In this document: positions 8,636 to 16,629 of the stretch, one piece after another
Numbering within the stretch: the first letter of the stretch is position 1
Layout: every line of letters begins with the position of its first letter
From: an uncultured Eggerthella sp.
Lineage (GTDB): Bacteria > Actinomycetota > Coriobacteriia > Coriobacteriales > Eggerthellaceae
Reading direction: 5' to 3'
Length of the DNA stretch: 64,000 nucleotides
Assembly: GCA_959607715.1 (NCBI GenBank)
Contig: CAUHNN010000006.1
Location: 1-64,000, forward strand
Notes under the pieces: model-generated
The model's input: the letters and a program-made list of their open reading frames with translations, nothing else
What the model was told of the DNA's origin: nothing
Database searches by the model: none
Made by a program: the position numbers and the translations under genes

Positions 8636-8760
8636 GCAAGTCATCATGGCCAATGGTGCGCAGGTCTGGCCAATCGGGGGTCAATGGCGATGCAGCGTTA
8701 CCTGATGGTGCGCTAGACTGGCTAACAGTCATTTTCACGATCATGAGGAGCGGCGCTTCA

Positions 8761-10560
8761 ATGGCTTTCCTGTTCGGCTGCGAAAGCGTTCATCTGGAAT
8801 ATCCCACCAAGACCATCTTCGAATCCCTCTCCATCGGCGTTGACGATGGAGATTGCATCGGCGTGGTCGGAAGGAACGGCGACGGCAAGTCGTCGCTTCT
8901 CGGTTTATTCGACGGCAGCGTCGAACCTGATGAGGGGCGCGTGCTGCGAACGGGCGGCGTGCGCTTCGCGACGCTGCGCCAAGCCGACGGCCTTGGCGAC
9001 GACTGGACGGTCGGCTACAGCGTGGTGGGGGATGTGCCCGACTACGTATGGGCCTCCGACGCCCGGATCCGCGACATCGTCGACGGGTTGATCGGCGACG
9101 TCTCGTGGGACGCCCCCGTAGGCACGCTTTCCGGCGGTCAGCGCCGCCGCGTCGACCTGGCGCGCGTGTTGGCGCAAGACGCCGATGTGGTCCTCCTCGA
9201 CGAACCCACCAACCATCTCGACGTCGTGGCGATCGACTGGCTCGCGCGCCACTTGAAGAAGCGCTTCGCGAAGCGCACAGGCGCGCTCGTGGTCGTCACG
9301 CACGACCGCTGGTTCCTCGATGAGGTCTGCCTGCGCATGTGGGAAGTGCACGACGGCATCGTCGACCCGTTCGAAGGCGGCTATTCGGCTTACGTCCTTC
9401 AGCGCGTCGAGCGCCAGCGCCAGGCGCAGCTCGCCGAACAGAAGCGCCAAAACCTCATGCGCCGCGAGCTTGCGTGGCTCTCGCGCGGGGCGCGCGCCCG
9501 CTCGAGCAAGCCGCGCTTCCACGTCGAGGCGGCGCGCGCCCTCATCGCCGAAGAGCCCCCGTTGCGCGATTCGGTCGAGCTGAAGCGCGTGGCGATCTCT
9601 CGTTTGGGCAAGCAATGCGTCAGCGTGGAGAACGTGAGCTTCTCCTACGGCGAGCGCACGGTGCTCGATGGCGTCACGTGGATGATCGGCCCGGGGGATC
9701 GCTATGCGCTGCTCGGAGCCAACGGGGCGGGTAAGTCGACCTTGCTCGATCTGGTGCGCGGCGTGCTCGCGCCTCAGAGAGGTCGGGTGAAGATCGGCAA
9801 GACGGTGAAGTTCGCCTTCCTTTCCCAGAAGCTCGAGGAGCTGGAAGCTCTTTCCCGCGATCGCGTGAGGGAAGTGCTCGGCCGCTACAAGACGCGCTAC
9901 CTGATCGACGGCAAGGAGGTCACGCCCGCACAGCTGCTTGAGCGGCTCGGCTTCACCAACGCCCACCTTTCCATGCCTGTGGGGTCGCTTTCGGGCGGGC
10001 AGAAGCGCCGCTTGCAGCTCATGCTGATCCTGCTCGATTCCCCCAACGTCCTCATCCTCGACGAGCCGAGCAACGACCTCGACACCGATATGCTCGTCGC
10101 CATGGAGAACCTGCTCGACGCCTGGCCGGGGACGCTTATCGTGGTGAGCCACGATCGTTACCTGACCGAGCGCGTGACCGACGACCAGTTCGCCCTTGTC
10201 GGGGGAGCCCTCGTGCACGTGCCGCGAGGCGTCGATGAATACCTCGAGCTGCTCAACGAGCACCGGCGGGCGTCGGGCGCGCCTTCGAAGGGCTCTTCGC
10301 CCGCGGAGAAAAGCCCCACGGCGGGTCCATCCGCTGCGGAAATCCGCGAGATCAAGAAGCGCGTGGCGTCGCTTGAGCGCAAGATGAACACGGCGCGCGG
10401 CAAGGTCGACGAGGCGAAGGAAGCGTTGCTTGCGGTTGATCCGTACGACTACCAGGCCCTCGGCGAAGCGCAGGCGGCCATCCAGGAAAAGGAAACGCGC
10501 TTGGCCGAGCTCGAAGAGCAGTGGCTGGAAGAGGCCGCATTGCTTGAGGAATCCCTTTAG
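8761..10560 (+). CDS. ABC-F family ATPase, Uup-like
   Basis: Soluble protein of 599 residues with two ABC cassettes and no membrane segments. Cassette 1 has [24 protein letters not shown] and [10 protein letters not shown]. Cassette 2 has [22 protein letters not shown] and [12 protein letters not shown] Uup-type coiled coil covers the last 75 or so residues after a Ser/Pro-rich linker. ABC-F proteins act on ribosomes (translation factors or antibiotic protection). The C-terminal coiled coil favours a housekeeping Uup-like role over resistance, but that is inference. ATG 8761 follows GAGGAG at 8745-8750; an in-frame ATG at 8743 is possible. The frame stays open far upstream only because it shadows hemH. 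Confidence 0.9.
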   Translation: MAFLFGCESVHLEYPTKTIFESLSIGVDDGDCIGVVGRNGDGKSSLLGLFDGSVEPDEGRVLRTGGVRFATLRQADGLGDDWTVGYSVVGDVPDYVWASDARIRDIVDGLIGDVSWDAPVGTLSGGQRRRVDLARVLAQDADVVLLDEPTNHLDVVAIDWLARHLKKRFAKRTGALVVVTHDRWFLDEVCLRMWEVHDGIVDPFEGGYSAYVLQRVERQRQAQLAEQKRQNLMRRELAWLSRGARARSSKPRFHVEAARALIAEEPPLRDSVELKRVAISRLGKQCVSVENVSFSYGERTVLDGVTWMIGPGDRYALLGANGAGKSTLLDLVRGVLAPQRGRVKIGKTVKFAFLSQKLEELEALSRDRVREVLGRYKTRYLIDGKEVTPAQLLERLGFTNAHLSMPVGSLSGGQKRRLQLMLILLDSPNVLILDEPSNDLDTDMLVAMENLLDAWPGTLIVVSHDRYLTERVTDDQFALVGGALVHVPRGVDEYLELLNEHRRASGAPSKGSSPAEKSPTAGPSAAEIREIKKRVASLERKMNTARGKVDEAKEALLAVDPYDYQALGEAQAAIQEKETRLAELEEQWLEEAALLEESL

Positions 10561-10717
10561 GCGAGGGCTGCGCGCCATCGCCGCAGCGCCTTCTTTCGCC
10601 GCGGTGGGCAAGGCGCTAAACTATACAGTCATGGCTTGATTGCATGATTTCAAGGCGGCCGATGAGCGCGCAAGCGCGTCGTCGCGTTTCTTTCGAGGTG
10701 TTTTGAGGAAGGTCTTC

Positions 10718-11584
10718 ATGGGAACCTGCTCTTCTATCAACGGGTCGACGCGTTTGGTGGGCCTGATCGGATCCCCTGTCGCTCGCTCGAGCTCGCCGGA
10801 GATCCACAACGCCGTGTTTTCCGAGCTCGGCTGCAATTACGCCTACGTCGCCTGCAACGTTTCCGATGACGACCTGGAACGTGCGGTGCGCGGTATGGAG
10901 GCCCTGGGATTCGTCGGTTACAACGTGACGGCACCCTATAAGAAGCGCATAGTTCCCTACCTCGACGAGATCTCCTATGCCGCCGAGTTGATGGGCGCGG
11001 TCAACACGGTCGCCATCCAGGGTGGACGTTCCTTGGGGGACAACATCGACGGCGCGGCGTTCATGCGCACGCTCGTTATGGAGGGGATCAACATCCGCGA
11101 GAAGCAGATCACCGTTTTGGGCGGCGGTGGCGCGGCGTCCGCCGTCATCGTCCAAGCGGCCCTCGATGGTGTCGCGCGCATCGAGGTTTTCAACCGCGAC
11201 GACGAATACCTCTCCGGCGCACGCGAGCTTGTCGAGCGCGTGAACGAATCCACCTCCTGCGAAGCGGTCCTGCACGATCTGGCCGACGGCGATCTTCTGC
11301 GCGCGTCGATCGAATCGAGCGCTTTGCTCGTGAACGCGACGAACGTCGGCACCCATGACATGCCTGGCTGCCTTGTGAGCGAGGACATGCTGGTTCCGGG
11401 TCTCATCGTTGCCGACATGGTGTACGTGCCGCGCGAAACGGAACTCATTTCCCTGGCTCGCTCGAAGGGGAACCAGGTCGTGGACGGCGTGGGTATGTTT
11501 ATTCAGCAGGCGGCCATTTCCGAGCGGTTGTGGTTCGGCATCGACATGCCGATTTCCTACGTGAGCGAGCGCTTCTTCTCGTAA
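10718..11584 (+). CDS. aroE: Shikimate dehydrogenase family protein AroE
   Basis: NADP(H)-dependent reduction of dehydroshikimate in aromatic biosynthesis, or quinate/shikimate dehydrogenase activity. The substrate site SPVARSSSPEIHN and the catalytic Lys in NVTAPYKKR are present. The dinucleotide-binding loop VLGGGGAASAVIVQA and GVGMFIQQAA near the C-terminus are also visible. The usual GxNTDG reads GDNIDG here, so Thr is replaced by Ile while the catalytic Asp is kept. ATG 10718 follows GAGGAAGG (10705-10712). It has 288 residues, normal length. No other chorismate-pathway gene adjoins. Confidence 0.9.
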   Translation: MGTCSSINGSTRLVGLIGSPVARSSSPEIHNAVFSELGCNYAYVACNVSDDDLERAVRGMEALGFVGYNVTAPYKKRIVPYLDEISYAAELMGAVNTVAIQGGRSLGDNIDGAAFMRTLVMEGINIREKQITVLGGGGAASAVIVQAALDGVARIEVFNRDDEYLSGARELVERVNESTSCEAVLHDLADGDLLRASIESSALLVNATNVGTHDMPGCLVSEDMLVPGLIVADMVYVPRETELISLARSKGNQVVDGVGMFIQQAAISERLWFGIDMPISYVSERFFS

Positions 11585-11600
11585 GGCTTCCCGTGATGCG

Positions 11601-11641
11601 AAAAGCCCCGCCGACGCGGCGTGGGCCGTATCGACGGGGCT
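11601..11641 (-). terminator. Intrinsic terminator of tRNA-Ser(UGA)
   Basis: On the minus strand AGCCCCGTCGA pairs with TCGGCGGGGCT (one mismatch) and TTTT follows. It lies just downstream of the tRNA gene and also faces the end of aroE. Confidence 0.75.
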
Positions 11642-11651
11642 GGTGCATGCC

Positions 11652-11739
11652 TGGCGGAGGAAGTAGGATTCGAACCCACGGTGCCTTGCGGCACAACGGT
11701 TTTCAAGACCGCCGCATTCAACCGCTCTGCCATTCCTCC
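11652..11739 (-). tRNA. tRNA-Ser, anticodon UGA
   Basis: Class II tRNA of 88 nt with the CCA encoded. The acceptor stem is GGAGGAA/TTCCTCC. The anticodon loop CTTGAAA gives TGA, and the long variable arm (GTGCCGCAAGGCAC) marks a serine tRNA. The T-arm GGGTTCGAATCC is standard. Confidence 0.96.
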
Positions 11740-11779
11740 GTTTTGGTAGGGACAAGGATAGCATATTGAAAGGCAAAGT

Positions 11780-12322
11780 ATGCCCGACGACGAAACCATA
11801 GACCAAGACCGCGCCTTCATGGCGCAAGCCCTGGAGCAGGCTCGTCGCGCCGCCGAGCTCGACGAGGTTCCCATCGGCGCCGTGGTGGTCTACGGTGGGC
11901 GCGTCATCGCGTCGGCGTGCAACCGTCGCGAAACCGACGCCGATCCAGCGGGCCATGCGGAGTTCCTGGCGATGAAGCAGGCGGCCGCGGCGCTTGGCGT
12001 GTGGCGCCTGTCGGGCTGCACGGTCTACGTCACGCTCGAGCCGTGCGTGATGTGCGCGGGGCTTATGCACCAGGCGCGCGTCGACCGCTGCGTCTACGGG
12101 GCCGCCGACCCCAAGGCCGGCGCACTGGGGTCGCTCTACCGCATCCACGAAGACCCCCGCTTGAACCACGCCTTTGAGGTGGTGCCAGGCGTGCGCGAAG
12201 ACGAATGCGCCGAAATCCTGCGCACGTTCTTCCGCGATAAGCGGGCGCGCAACAAGGCGCGAAAGCAACAAGAGCGTGAACGCCGCGCCGCGCTCGAGGC
12301 GGATGACCGCGCACGGGAATAG
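11780..12322 (+). CDS. tadA: tRNA-specific adenosine deaminase TadA
   Basis: Converts A34 to inosine in tRNA-Arg(ACG). It has the zinc-dependent cytidine/deoxycytidylate deaminase fold. His59 and catalytic Glu61 lie in PAGHAEFLA, and Cys89 and Cys92 lie in LEPCVMCAG. The phrase GALGSLYRIHEDPRLNH is characteristic of TadA. It has 180 residues with a basic, charged C-terminal tail (RNKARKQQERERR) likely to contact RNA. GAAAGG at 11768-11773 precedes the ATG. A possible -10 box TAGCAT lies at 11759-11764. Confidence 0.95.
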   Translation: MPDDETIDQDRAFMAQALEQARRAAELDEVPIGAVVVYGGRVIASACNRRETDADPAGHAEFLAMKQAAAALGVWRLSGCTVYVTLEPCVMCAGLMHQARVDRCVYGAADPKAGALGSLYRIHEDPRLNHAFEVVPGVREDECAEILRTFFRDKRARNKARKQQERERRAALEADDRARE

Positions 12323-12376
12323 ACTGTGAAGAGAAAACGAACCGATACGATTCGACACGAGAAGCGAAGGACGACT

Positions 12377-13294
12377 ATGAAGAATCTGGTAAAGCTGATC
12401 GCTCCGGCGAAGGTGAACATGGTGCTGGCCGTGGGGGAGGCGCTCGACGACGGGTTCCACCGCGTCGACACCATCATCCACGCCCTTGCGCTTCACGATT
12501 CGCTCACCATGCGCCGTTTCGACGACGAGGGCAGCGGCGAGGGGCTTGTGCTCACGTTGTCTTGCGAAACGCTGGGGGGCATCGACGCGCTTTCGGTGCC
12601 GAGCGAGGAAAACATCGCCTATCGTGCGGTTGCGCGCCTCTACGAAGCCCTCGGTCGCGATGCCGATGAGACCATTCAGATGTCGCTCACCAAGATGATC
12701 CCCGCCGAGGCCGGCCTCGGCGGCGGCTCCTCCGACGCTGCCGCCGCTCTTCTGGGCGCGGCTGTGCTGTGGGGTGTCGAGCCGACCGACCCGCGCGTTC
12801 TTGCCGTCGCTTCCGAGCTCGGCGCCGACGTGTCCTTCTTCCTTTACGGCGGCTGCGCGCGGCTTTCGGGCAAGGGCGAGGTGCTTGAGGCGACGCTTGC
12901 CCCGCGCAAGGGCTTCGTCCTCCTGCTCCGTCCCGACCAGGGGGTTTCTACCAAGGAAGCCTACGCTGCCTTCGACGCTGCCCCGGTGACGCTCGACGAA
13001 GAGCGCCTCGCTGCGCTTCTTTCGCCCGCAGATGCCGCCGATGTCGAGCTCTACAACAACATGACCGACGCGGCCTGCGCCGTGACGCCCGCCATCGGCA
13101 AGGTGCTTTTTTTCGCCGATGGGCTTGAGGGAGGAGACGCTGCGCTTCTGTGCGGCAGCGGAAGCGCGGTATGCGTGCCCTTCTCGTCTTACGATGCGGC
13201 CTGCGCGGCTTCCGTCGAGGCCCACAAGGCGGGCATCTGGTCGCGCGTGACGTCGTTCGCGCCGCTTGGAGCCGCCGTCGTCGAGGCATGGTAA
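12377..13294 (+). CDS. ispE: 4-diphosphocytidyl-2-C-methyl-D-erythritol kinase IspE
   Basis: GHMP-family kinase that phosphorylates CDP-methylerythritol, the step between IspD and IspF. It begins LIAPAKVNMVLAVGEALDDG, and the ATP-binding glycine loop is PAEAGLGGGSSDAAAAL. The C-terminal GHMP motif is recognisable around LLCGSGSAVCVPF. Start ATG 12377 has GAAGGA at 12366-12371; upstream frame extension lacks one. It has 305 residues, normal length. Together with ispD and ispF in this window it supplies three consecutive MEP steps from two loci. Confidence 0.95.
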   Translation: MKNLVKLIAPAKVNMVLAVGEALDDGFHRVDTIIHALALHDSLTMRRFDDEGSGEGLVLTLSCETLGGIDALSVPSEENIAYRAVARLYEALGRDADETIQMSLTKMIPAEAGLGGGSSDAAAALLGAAVLWGVEPTDPRVLAVASELGADVSFFLYGGCARLSGKGEVLEATLAPRKGFVLLLRPDQGVSTKEAYAAFDAAPVTLDEERLAALLSPADAADVELYNNMTDAACAVTPAIGKVLFFADGLEGGDAALLCGSGSAVCVPFSSYDAACAASVEAHKAGIWSRVTSFAPLGAAVVEAW

Positions 13295-13327
13295 CGCGCT
13301 GCTTCTTAAGCGAGAAAGGGTGATCGC

Positions 13328-13891
13328 ATGGTTACGGTAGGAATCATCGTCGCAGTCATCGTCGTCGCGGTCCTGATCGGCTGCGTCGTGCTGTACAACA
13401 ACCTCGTCACGCTGAGGAACCGCGTCGACAACGCGTGGGATCAGGTGGAGGTTCAGCTTCAGCGTCGCTTCGACCTCATTCCCAACCTCGTCGAAACGGT
13501 GAAGGGCTACGCCGCCCACGAGAACGCGACGCTCGACGAGGTGACCCGCGCCCGCAGCGCCGTTGCCTCGGCACAGGGTCCCGAGGACAAGATGGCCGCC
13601 GAGAACTTTCTCAGCGGCACGTTGAAGAGCCTCTTCGCCGTCTCGGAGGCCTATCCCGATCTCAAGGCGAACGCCCAGTTCCAGCAGCTTCAGTCCGAGC
13701 TGTCGGACACCGAGGACAAGATCAGCTATATGCGCCAGAGCTATAACGACACCGTCATGAAGTACAACACGGCGATCCAGACGTTCCCGGCGCTGCTCGT
13801 CGCCGGCCCCTTCGGCTTTCGCGAGCGCACAGGCTTCGACGCCGTCGCTTCTGCAAGCGAGGCCCCGAAGGTTTCCTTCGATCGTTCTTAG
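13328..13891 (+). CDS. LemA family protein
   Basis: Membrane-anchored protein of 187 residues. One N-terminal transmembrane helix (about residues 4-23) is followed by the LemA helical domain, with NNLVTLRNRVDNAWDQVEVQ and LQRRFDLIPNLVETVKGYA as the family signature. Function of LemA proteins is unsettled. They usually sit next to a secreted or membrane protein with a Gly-rich tail; here such a DUF2207 protein lies about 6 kb away (19948-21906). It follows ispE by 33 bases and may be co-transcribed. Confidence 0.93.
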   Translation: MVTVGIIVAVIVVAVLIGCVVLYNNLVTLRNRVDNAWDQVEVQLQRRFDLIPNLVETVKGYAAHENATLDEVTRARSAVASAQGPEDKMAAENFLSGTLKSLFAVSEAYPDLKANAQFQQLQSELSDTEDKISYMRQSYNDTVMKYNTAIQTFPALLVAGPFGFRERTGFDAVASASEAPKVSFDRS

Positions 13892-13956
13892 CCGCGTGGC
13901 GCGAGACGAGCAGAGGCGGCTTTCGCTTCTCTACGTCTGTGGAATAAGTGGACACA

Positions 13957-13996
13957 TGGGAAGATTCTCGAGCGATCTTTTCCCAACGGGTAGAAT
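13957..13996 (+). promoter_or_regulatory. Putative promoter and operator of the YhgE/Pip pair
   Basis: An imperfect inverted repeat, TGGGAAGAT (13957-13965) and ATCTTTTCCCA (13975-13985), lies just before a -10-like TAGAAT (13991-13996). No convincing -35 box is seen. The repeat could be a regulator site for the two membrane-protein genes downstream. Confidence 0.4.
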
Positions 13997-14037
13997 GGGC
14001 GGATCATCGGCACGGCCACGGAAAGGATGGAAGACAG

Positions 14038-16629
14038 GTGGGTAACGTTCTGCGCGTGCTTAAGCGCGACCTCCTGCGCCTTCTGAAGGCGCCGGCTGCG
14101 TTGACGGTCATCGTCTTCCTCATCGTGCTTCCTTCGCTCTACACCTGGCTTAACGTTGCGGGGTTCTGGAACCCTTACGACAACACCAAGAACCTGCGCG
14201 TATGCGTGGTGAACGAAGACGCCGGCACCACTATCGAGGGCATCGGCTCTCTCGAACTGGGCGATCAAGTGGTCGATGAGCTGAAGAGCAACGATCAGCT
14301 GGGGTGGGACTTCATGGATCGCGAGCAAGCGATGGAAGAAGTCCGTTCCGGCAGGGCCTACGCCGCCTTCATCATCCCGAATGACTTCAGCTCCGATGTG
14401 GGTACGCTTCTTACCGGCGACTTCCATCAGCCCGAGCTTCAGTACTACGTCAACGAGAAGTCGGGCGCCATTTCGCCGAAGATCACCGATACGGGCGCCA
14501 CGACGCTCGACGAAGCCATCAATTCCATGTTCGTCTCCACGGTGAGCGGAATCGTGGCCGGCCAGCTCAACGATTCCCTCGATAAAGCCGGGGCCGACAT
14601 CGATGCGTCGAAGACCAACGTCGCTGTGCAGCTCGCCAAGGTGAAGGGGTCTATCTCGGACGCACGCAGCACCGTTTCCGACTTGAAGAGCGGCGCCTCG
14701 GACCTGTTCCAAAAGGCGACCGAGGCCAAGGAGGGGCTGGCGACGACGCGCGATGGGGTGAGTAAGCTGAGCGATCAGCTCGATGCGTCGGCGAAGCTCA
14801 TGAAGGAAACGCAGGATGCGCTTCCCTCCTTCTCCACGTCGCTTGGCGTGACGCTCGACAAGTCCTCGGTGCTTACTTCGTCCATCTCGACGAAGACCAA
14901 CGAGGCGGTCGCCAATACCAACGATGCCATCGTGGGCGCCGGCGCTACCGTGAACGAAGTGGTGGCGGCGGGCAAGGCGTCGGTCGAGCAGAACAAGGCG
15001 CTCATCGCCATTCTCCAATCTTTGGTCGATTCCGGTGCTCTGCCCGACGATCAAAAGGCAACCGCGCAGCAGGCGATCGATTCCCTCACCGCGCAAAACG
15101 AAACGCTTTCCCAGTCCGTTGCCAACGCCGAGGCGCTTTACGGCGATCTGTCCGCAGCCTCGGGCGATATCGCTTCTGCCACCGACAAGGTCGACTCCGC
15201 CGTGCAGGGCTCTCTCGACGCCGCCGACGGCTATCGCGACAGCCTTGCCGACACGACGTTTCCCGCCATCAACGGCGGCGTGAGCGATTTGGCTACCGCG
15301 ACCTCTTCCCTTTCGGGCGCCGTGTCCAATCAGCTCCTGCTCATCGACCACACGAGCGCCGCTCTCGATCAGCTTATCGAGGCCCTGGGAGCCGCCTCCT
15401 CGGCCTTCGATGAGACCGATACGCTCCTTGCGGGCTTCGAAGGGGATCTGGAGACCGCGATCACCGACGTCGAGTCGCTTGGCTCTTCCGGGGCTTTAGC
15501 CAAGCTGTTCGGCGATGACGGCATCGATCCCGAGAAGATCGCCGACTTCATGCTTTCCCCCACCGAGCTTCAGACCGAGAAGCTCTATCCGGTGAACGCC
15601 TACGGCTCTGCCATGGCGCCTCTGTTCATGAGCATCTCCCTGTGGATCGGCGTGTTCATGCTGCTCGTCATCTTGCGCCAGGAAGTGGATACCGAGGGCG
15701 TGGCGGGCTTGACCGCCGCCCAAGCCTATCTTGCCAAATGGCTGTTCCTGGCTCCGCTGACGGCGCTGCAGGCGATCGTGTGTTGCACGGGCAACCTCGT
15801 TCTGGGGGTGGAGGTCGCCAGCCTGCCGCTGTTCTATCTGACGGCGATATTCTGCTCGCTTACCTACCTGAGCGTCCAATACGCCCTCTCCGTCCTGTTC
15901 CAGCATATCGGCAAGGGCGTGTGCATCATCCTCATCTTCGTTCAGATCCCCGGCGCGACGGGCCTGTATCCCATCGAGATGACTCCCGACTTCTTCCAGG
16001 CCATCTACCCGGTGTTCCCCTTCACCTACGGCATCAACGCCTTGCGCGAAACCATCGCCGGCTTCTTCGAGTACCAGTGGATCGCCTGCATCGGCATGCT
16101 GGCGCTGTTCTTCCTCGCGTTCTTCCTGATCGGTTGGCGCCTGCGCCCCTACCTGACCAACGTCAACCGCATGTTCGCCAAGCAGATCAAGCAAAGCGGC
16201 ATCCTGAACGGCGAAGAGGTTGAGCTGCCTGCGCGCCGTTACCGCACGAAGCATCTGTTCACGGCGATTTCCGATCGCGACGAATTCCGCGAAGAGGTGC
16301 AGCAGCGCATCGCGCGCTTCTTCGATTGGTATCCGCGCGTGAAGCGGGCCTTGCCGTTCATCATCGTCATCGTCCCGGCTCTGACCACGGGCATCCTCAT
16401 GTTCTTCGGCGTCGAGAAGGTCATCCTCCTGACCATGTGGCTTATCTGGCTCGTCGCCGTTTTGGTGGGCTTGGTCCTGCTTGAGTACGTGCGCGATCGC
16501 CTGGAGCATGAGCTGTCGCTTTCCGATCTCGACGACGATGAGCTGCGGCAGATGTTCCTTGCCCGCGACGGCGCACCCTCGTCGAAGGAAGCGCCGGCGA
16601 GCGCGCCTGAAGGGGGGCTGAAGCGATGA
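14038..16629 (+). CDS. YhgE/Pip family membrane protein (first of a pair)
   Basis: Large membrane protein of 863 residues. One N-terminal transmembrane helix (VIVFLIVLPSLYTWLNVAGF) leads into a long extracellular region. This begins with the YhgE core (VCVVNEDAGTTIEGIG, AAFIIPNDFS) and continues as alanine/serine-rich coiled coil. A C-terminal ABC-2-type bundle of about six helices follows, then a further two-helix segment near residues 780-825. The family includes phage-infection protein Pip and secretion-associated YueB-like proteins; no specific substrate is established. The start is GTG 14038 after AAGGA; no in-frame ATG fits. The gene overlaps its partner by 4 bases. Confidence 0.88.
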   Translation: MGNVLRVLKRDLLRLLKAPAALTVIVFLIVLPSLYTWLNVAGFWNPYDNTKNLRVCVVNEDAGTTIEGIGSLELGDQVVDELKSNDQLGWDFMDREQAMEEVRSGRAYAAFIIPNDFSSDVGTLLTGDFHQPELQYYVNEKSGAISPKITDTGATTLDEAINSMFVSTVSGIVAGQLNDSLDKAGADIDASKTNVAVQLAKVKGSISDARSTVSDLKSGASDLFQKATEAKEGLATTRDGVSKLSDQLDASAKLMKETQDALPSFSTSLGVTLDKSSVLTSSISTKTNEAVANTNDAIVGAGATVNEVVAAGKASVEQNKALIAILQSLVDSGALPDDQKATAQQAIDSLTAQNETLSQSVANAEALYGDLSAASGDIASATDKVDSAVQGSLDAADGYRDSLADTTFPAINGGVSDLATATSSLSGAVSNQLLLIDHTSAALDQLIEALGAASSAFDETDTLLAGFEGDLETAITDVESLGSSGALAKLFGDDGIDPEKIADFMLSPTELQTEKLYPVNAYGSAMAPLFMSISLWIGVFMLLVILRQEVDTEGVAGLTAAQAYLAKWLFLAPLTALQAIVCCTGNLVLGVEVASLPLFYLTAIFCSLTYLSVQYALSVLFQHIGKGVCIILIFVQIPGATGLYPIEMTPDFFQAIYPVFPFTYGINALRETIAGFFEYQWIACIGMLALFFLAFFLIGWRLRPYLTNVNRMFAKQIKQSGILNGEEVELPARRYRTKHLFTAISDRDEFREEVQQRIARFFDWYPRVKRALPFIIVIVPALTTGILMFFGVEKVILLTMWLIWLVAVLVGLVLLEYVRDRLEHELSLSDLDDDELRQMFLARDGAPSSKEAPASAPEGGLKR

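Noticed and set aside
8155..8760. N-terminal extension of the ABC-F protein
   Set aside because: It is the antisense of hemH. The ABC-F family starts at the [15 protein letters not shown] segment, with GAGGAG upstream of ATG 8761.
10616..13519. A 967-codon open frame on the minus strand across aroE, tadA and ispE
   Set aside because: It is antisense to three recognised genes and runs through the tRNA-Ser gene; its product has no recognisable domain and is rich in Arg, His and Gly, as expected from the complement of GC-rich codons.
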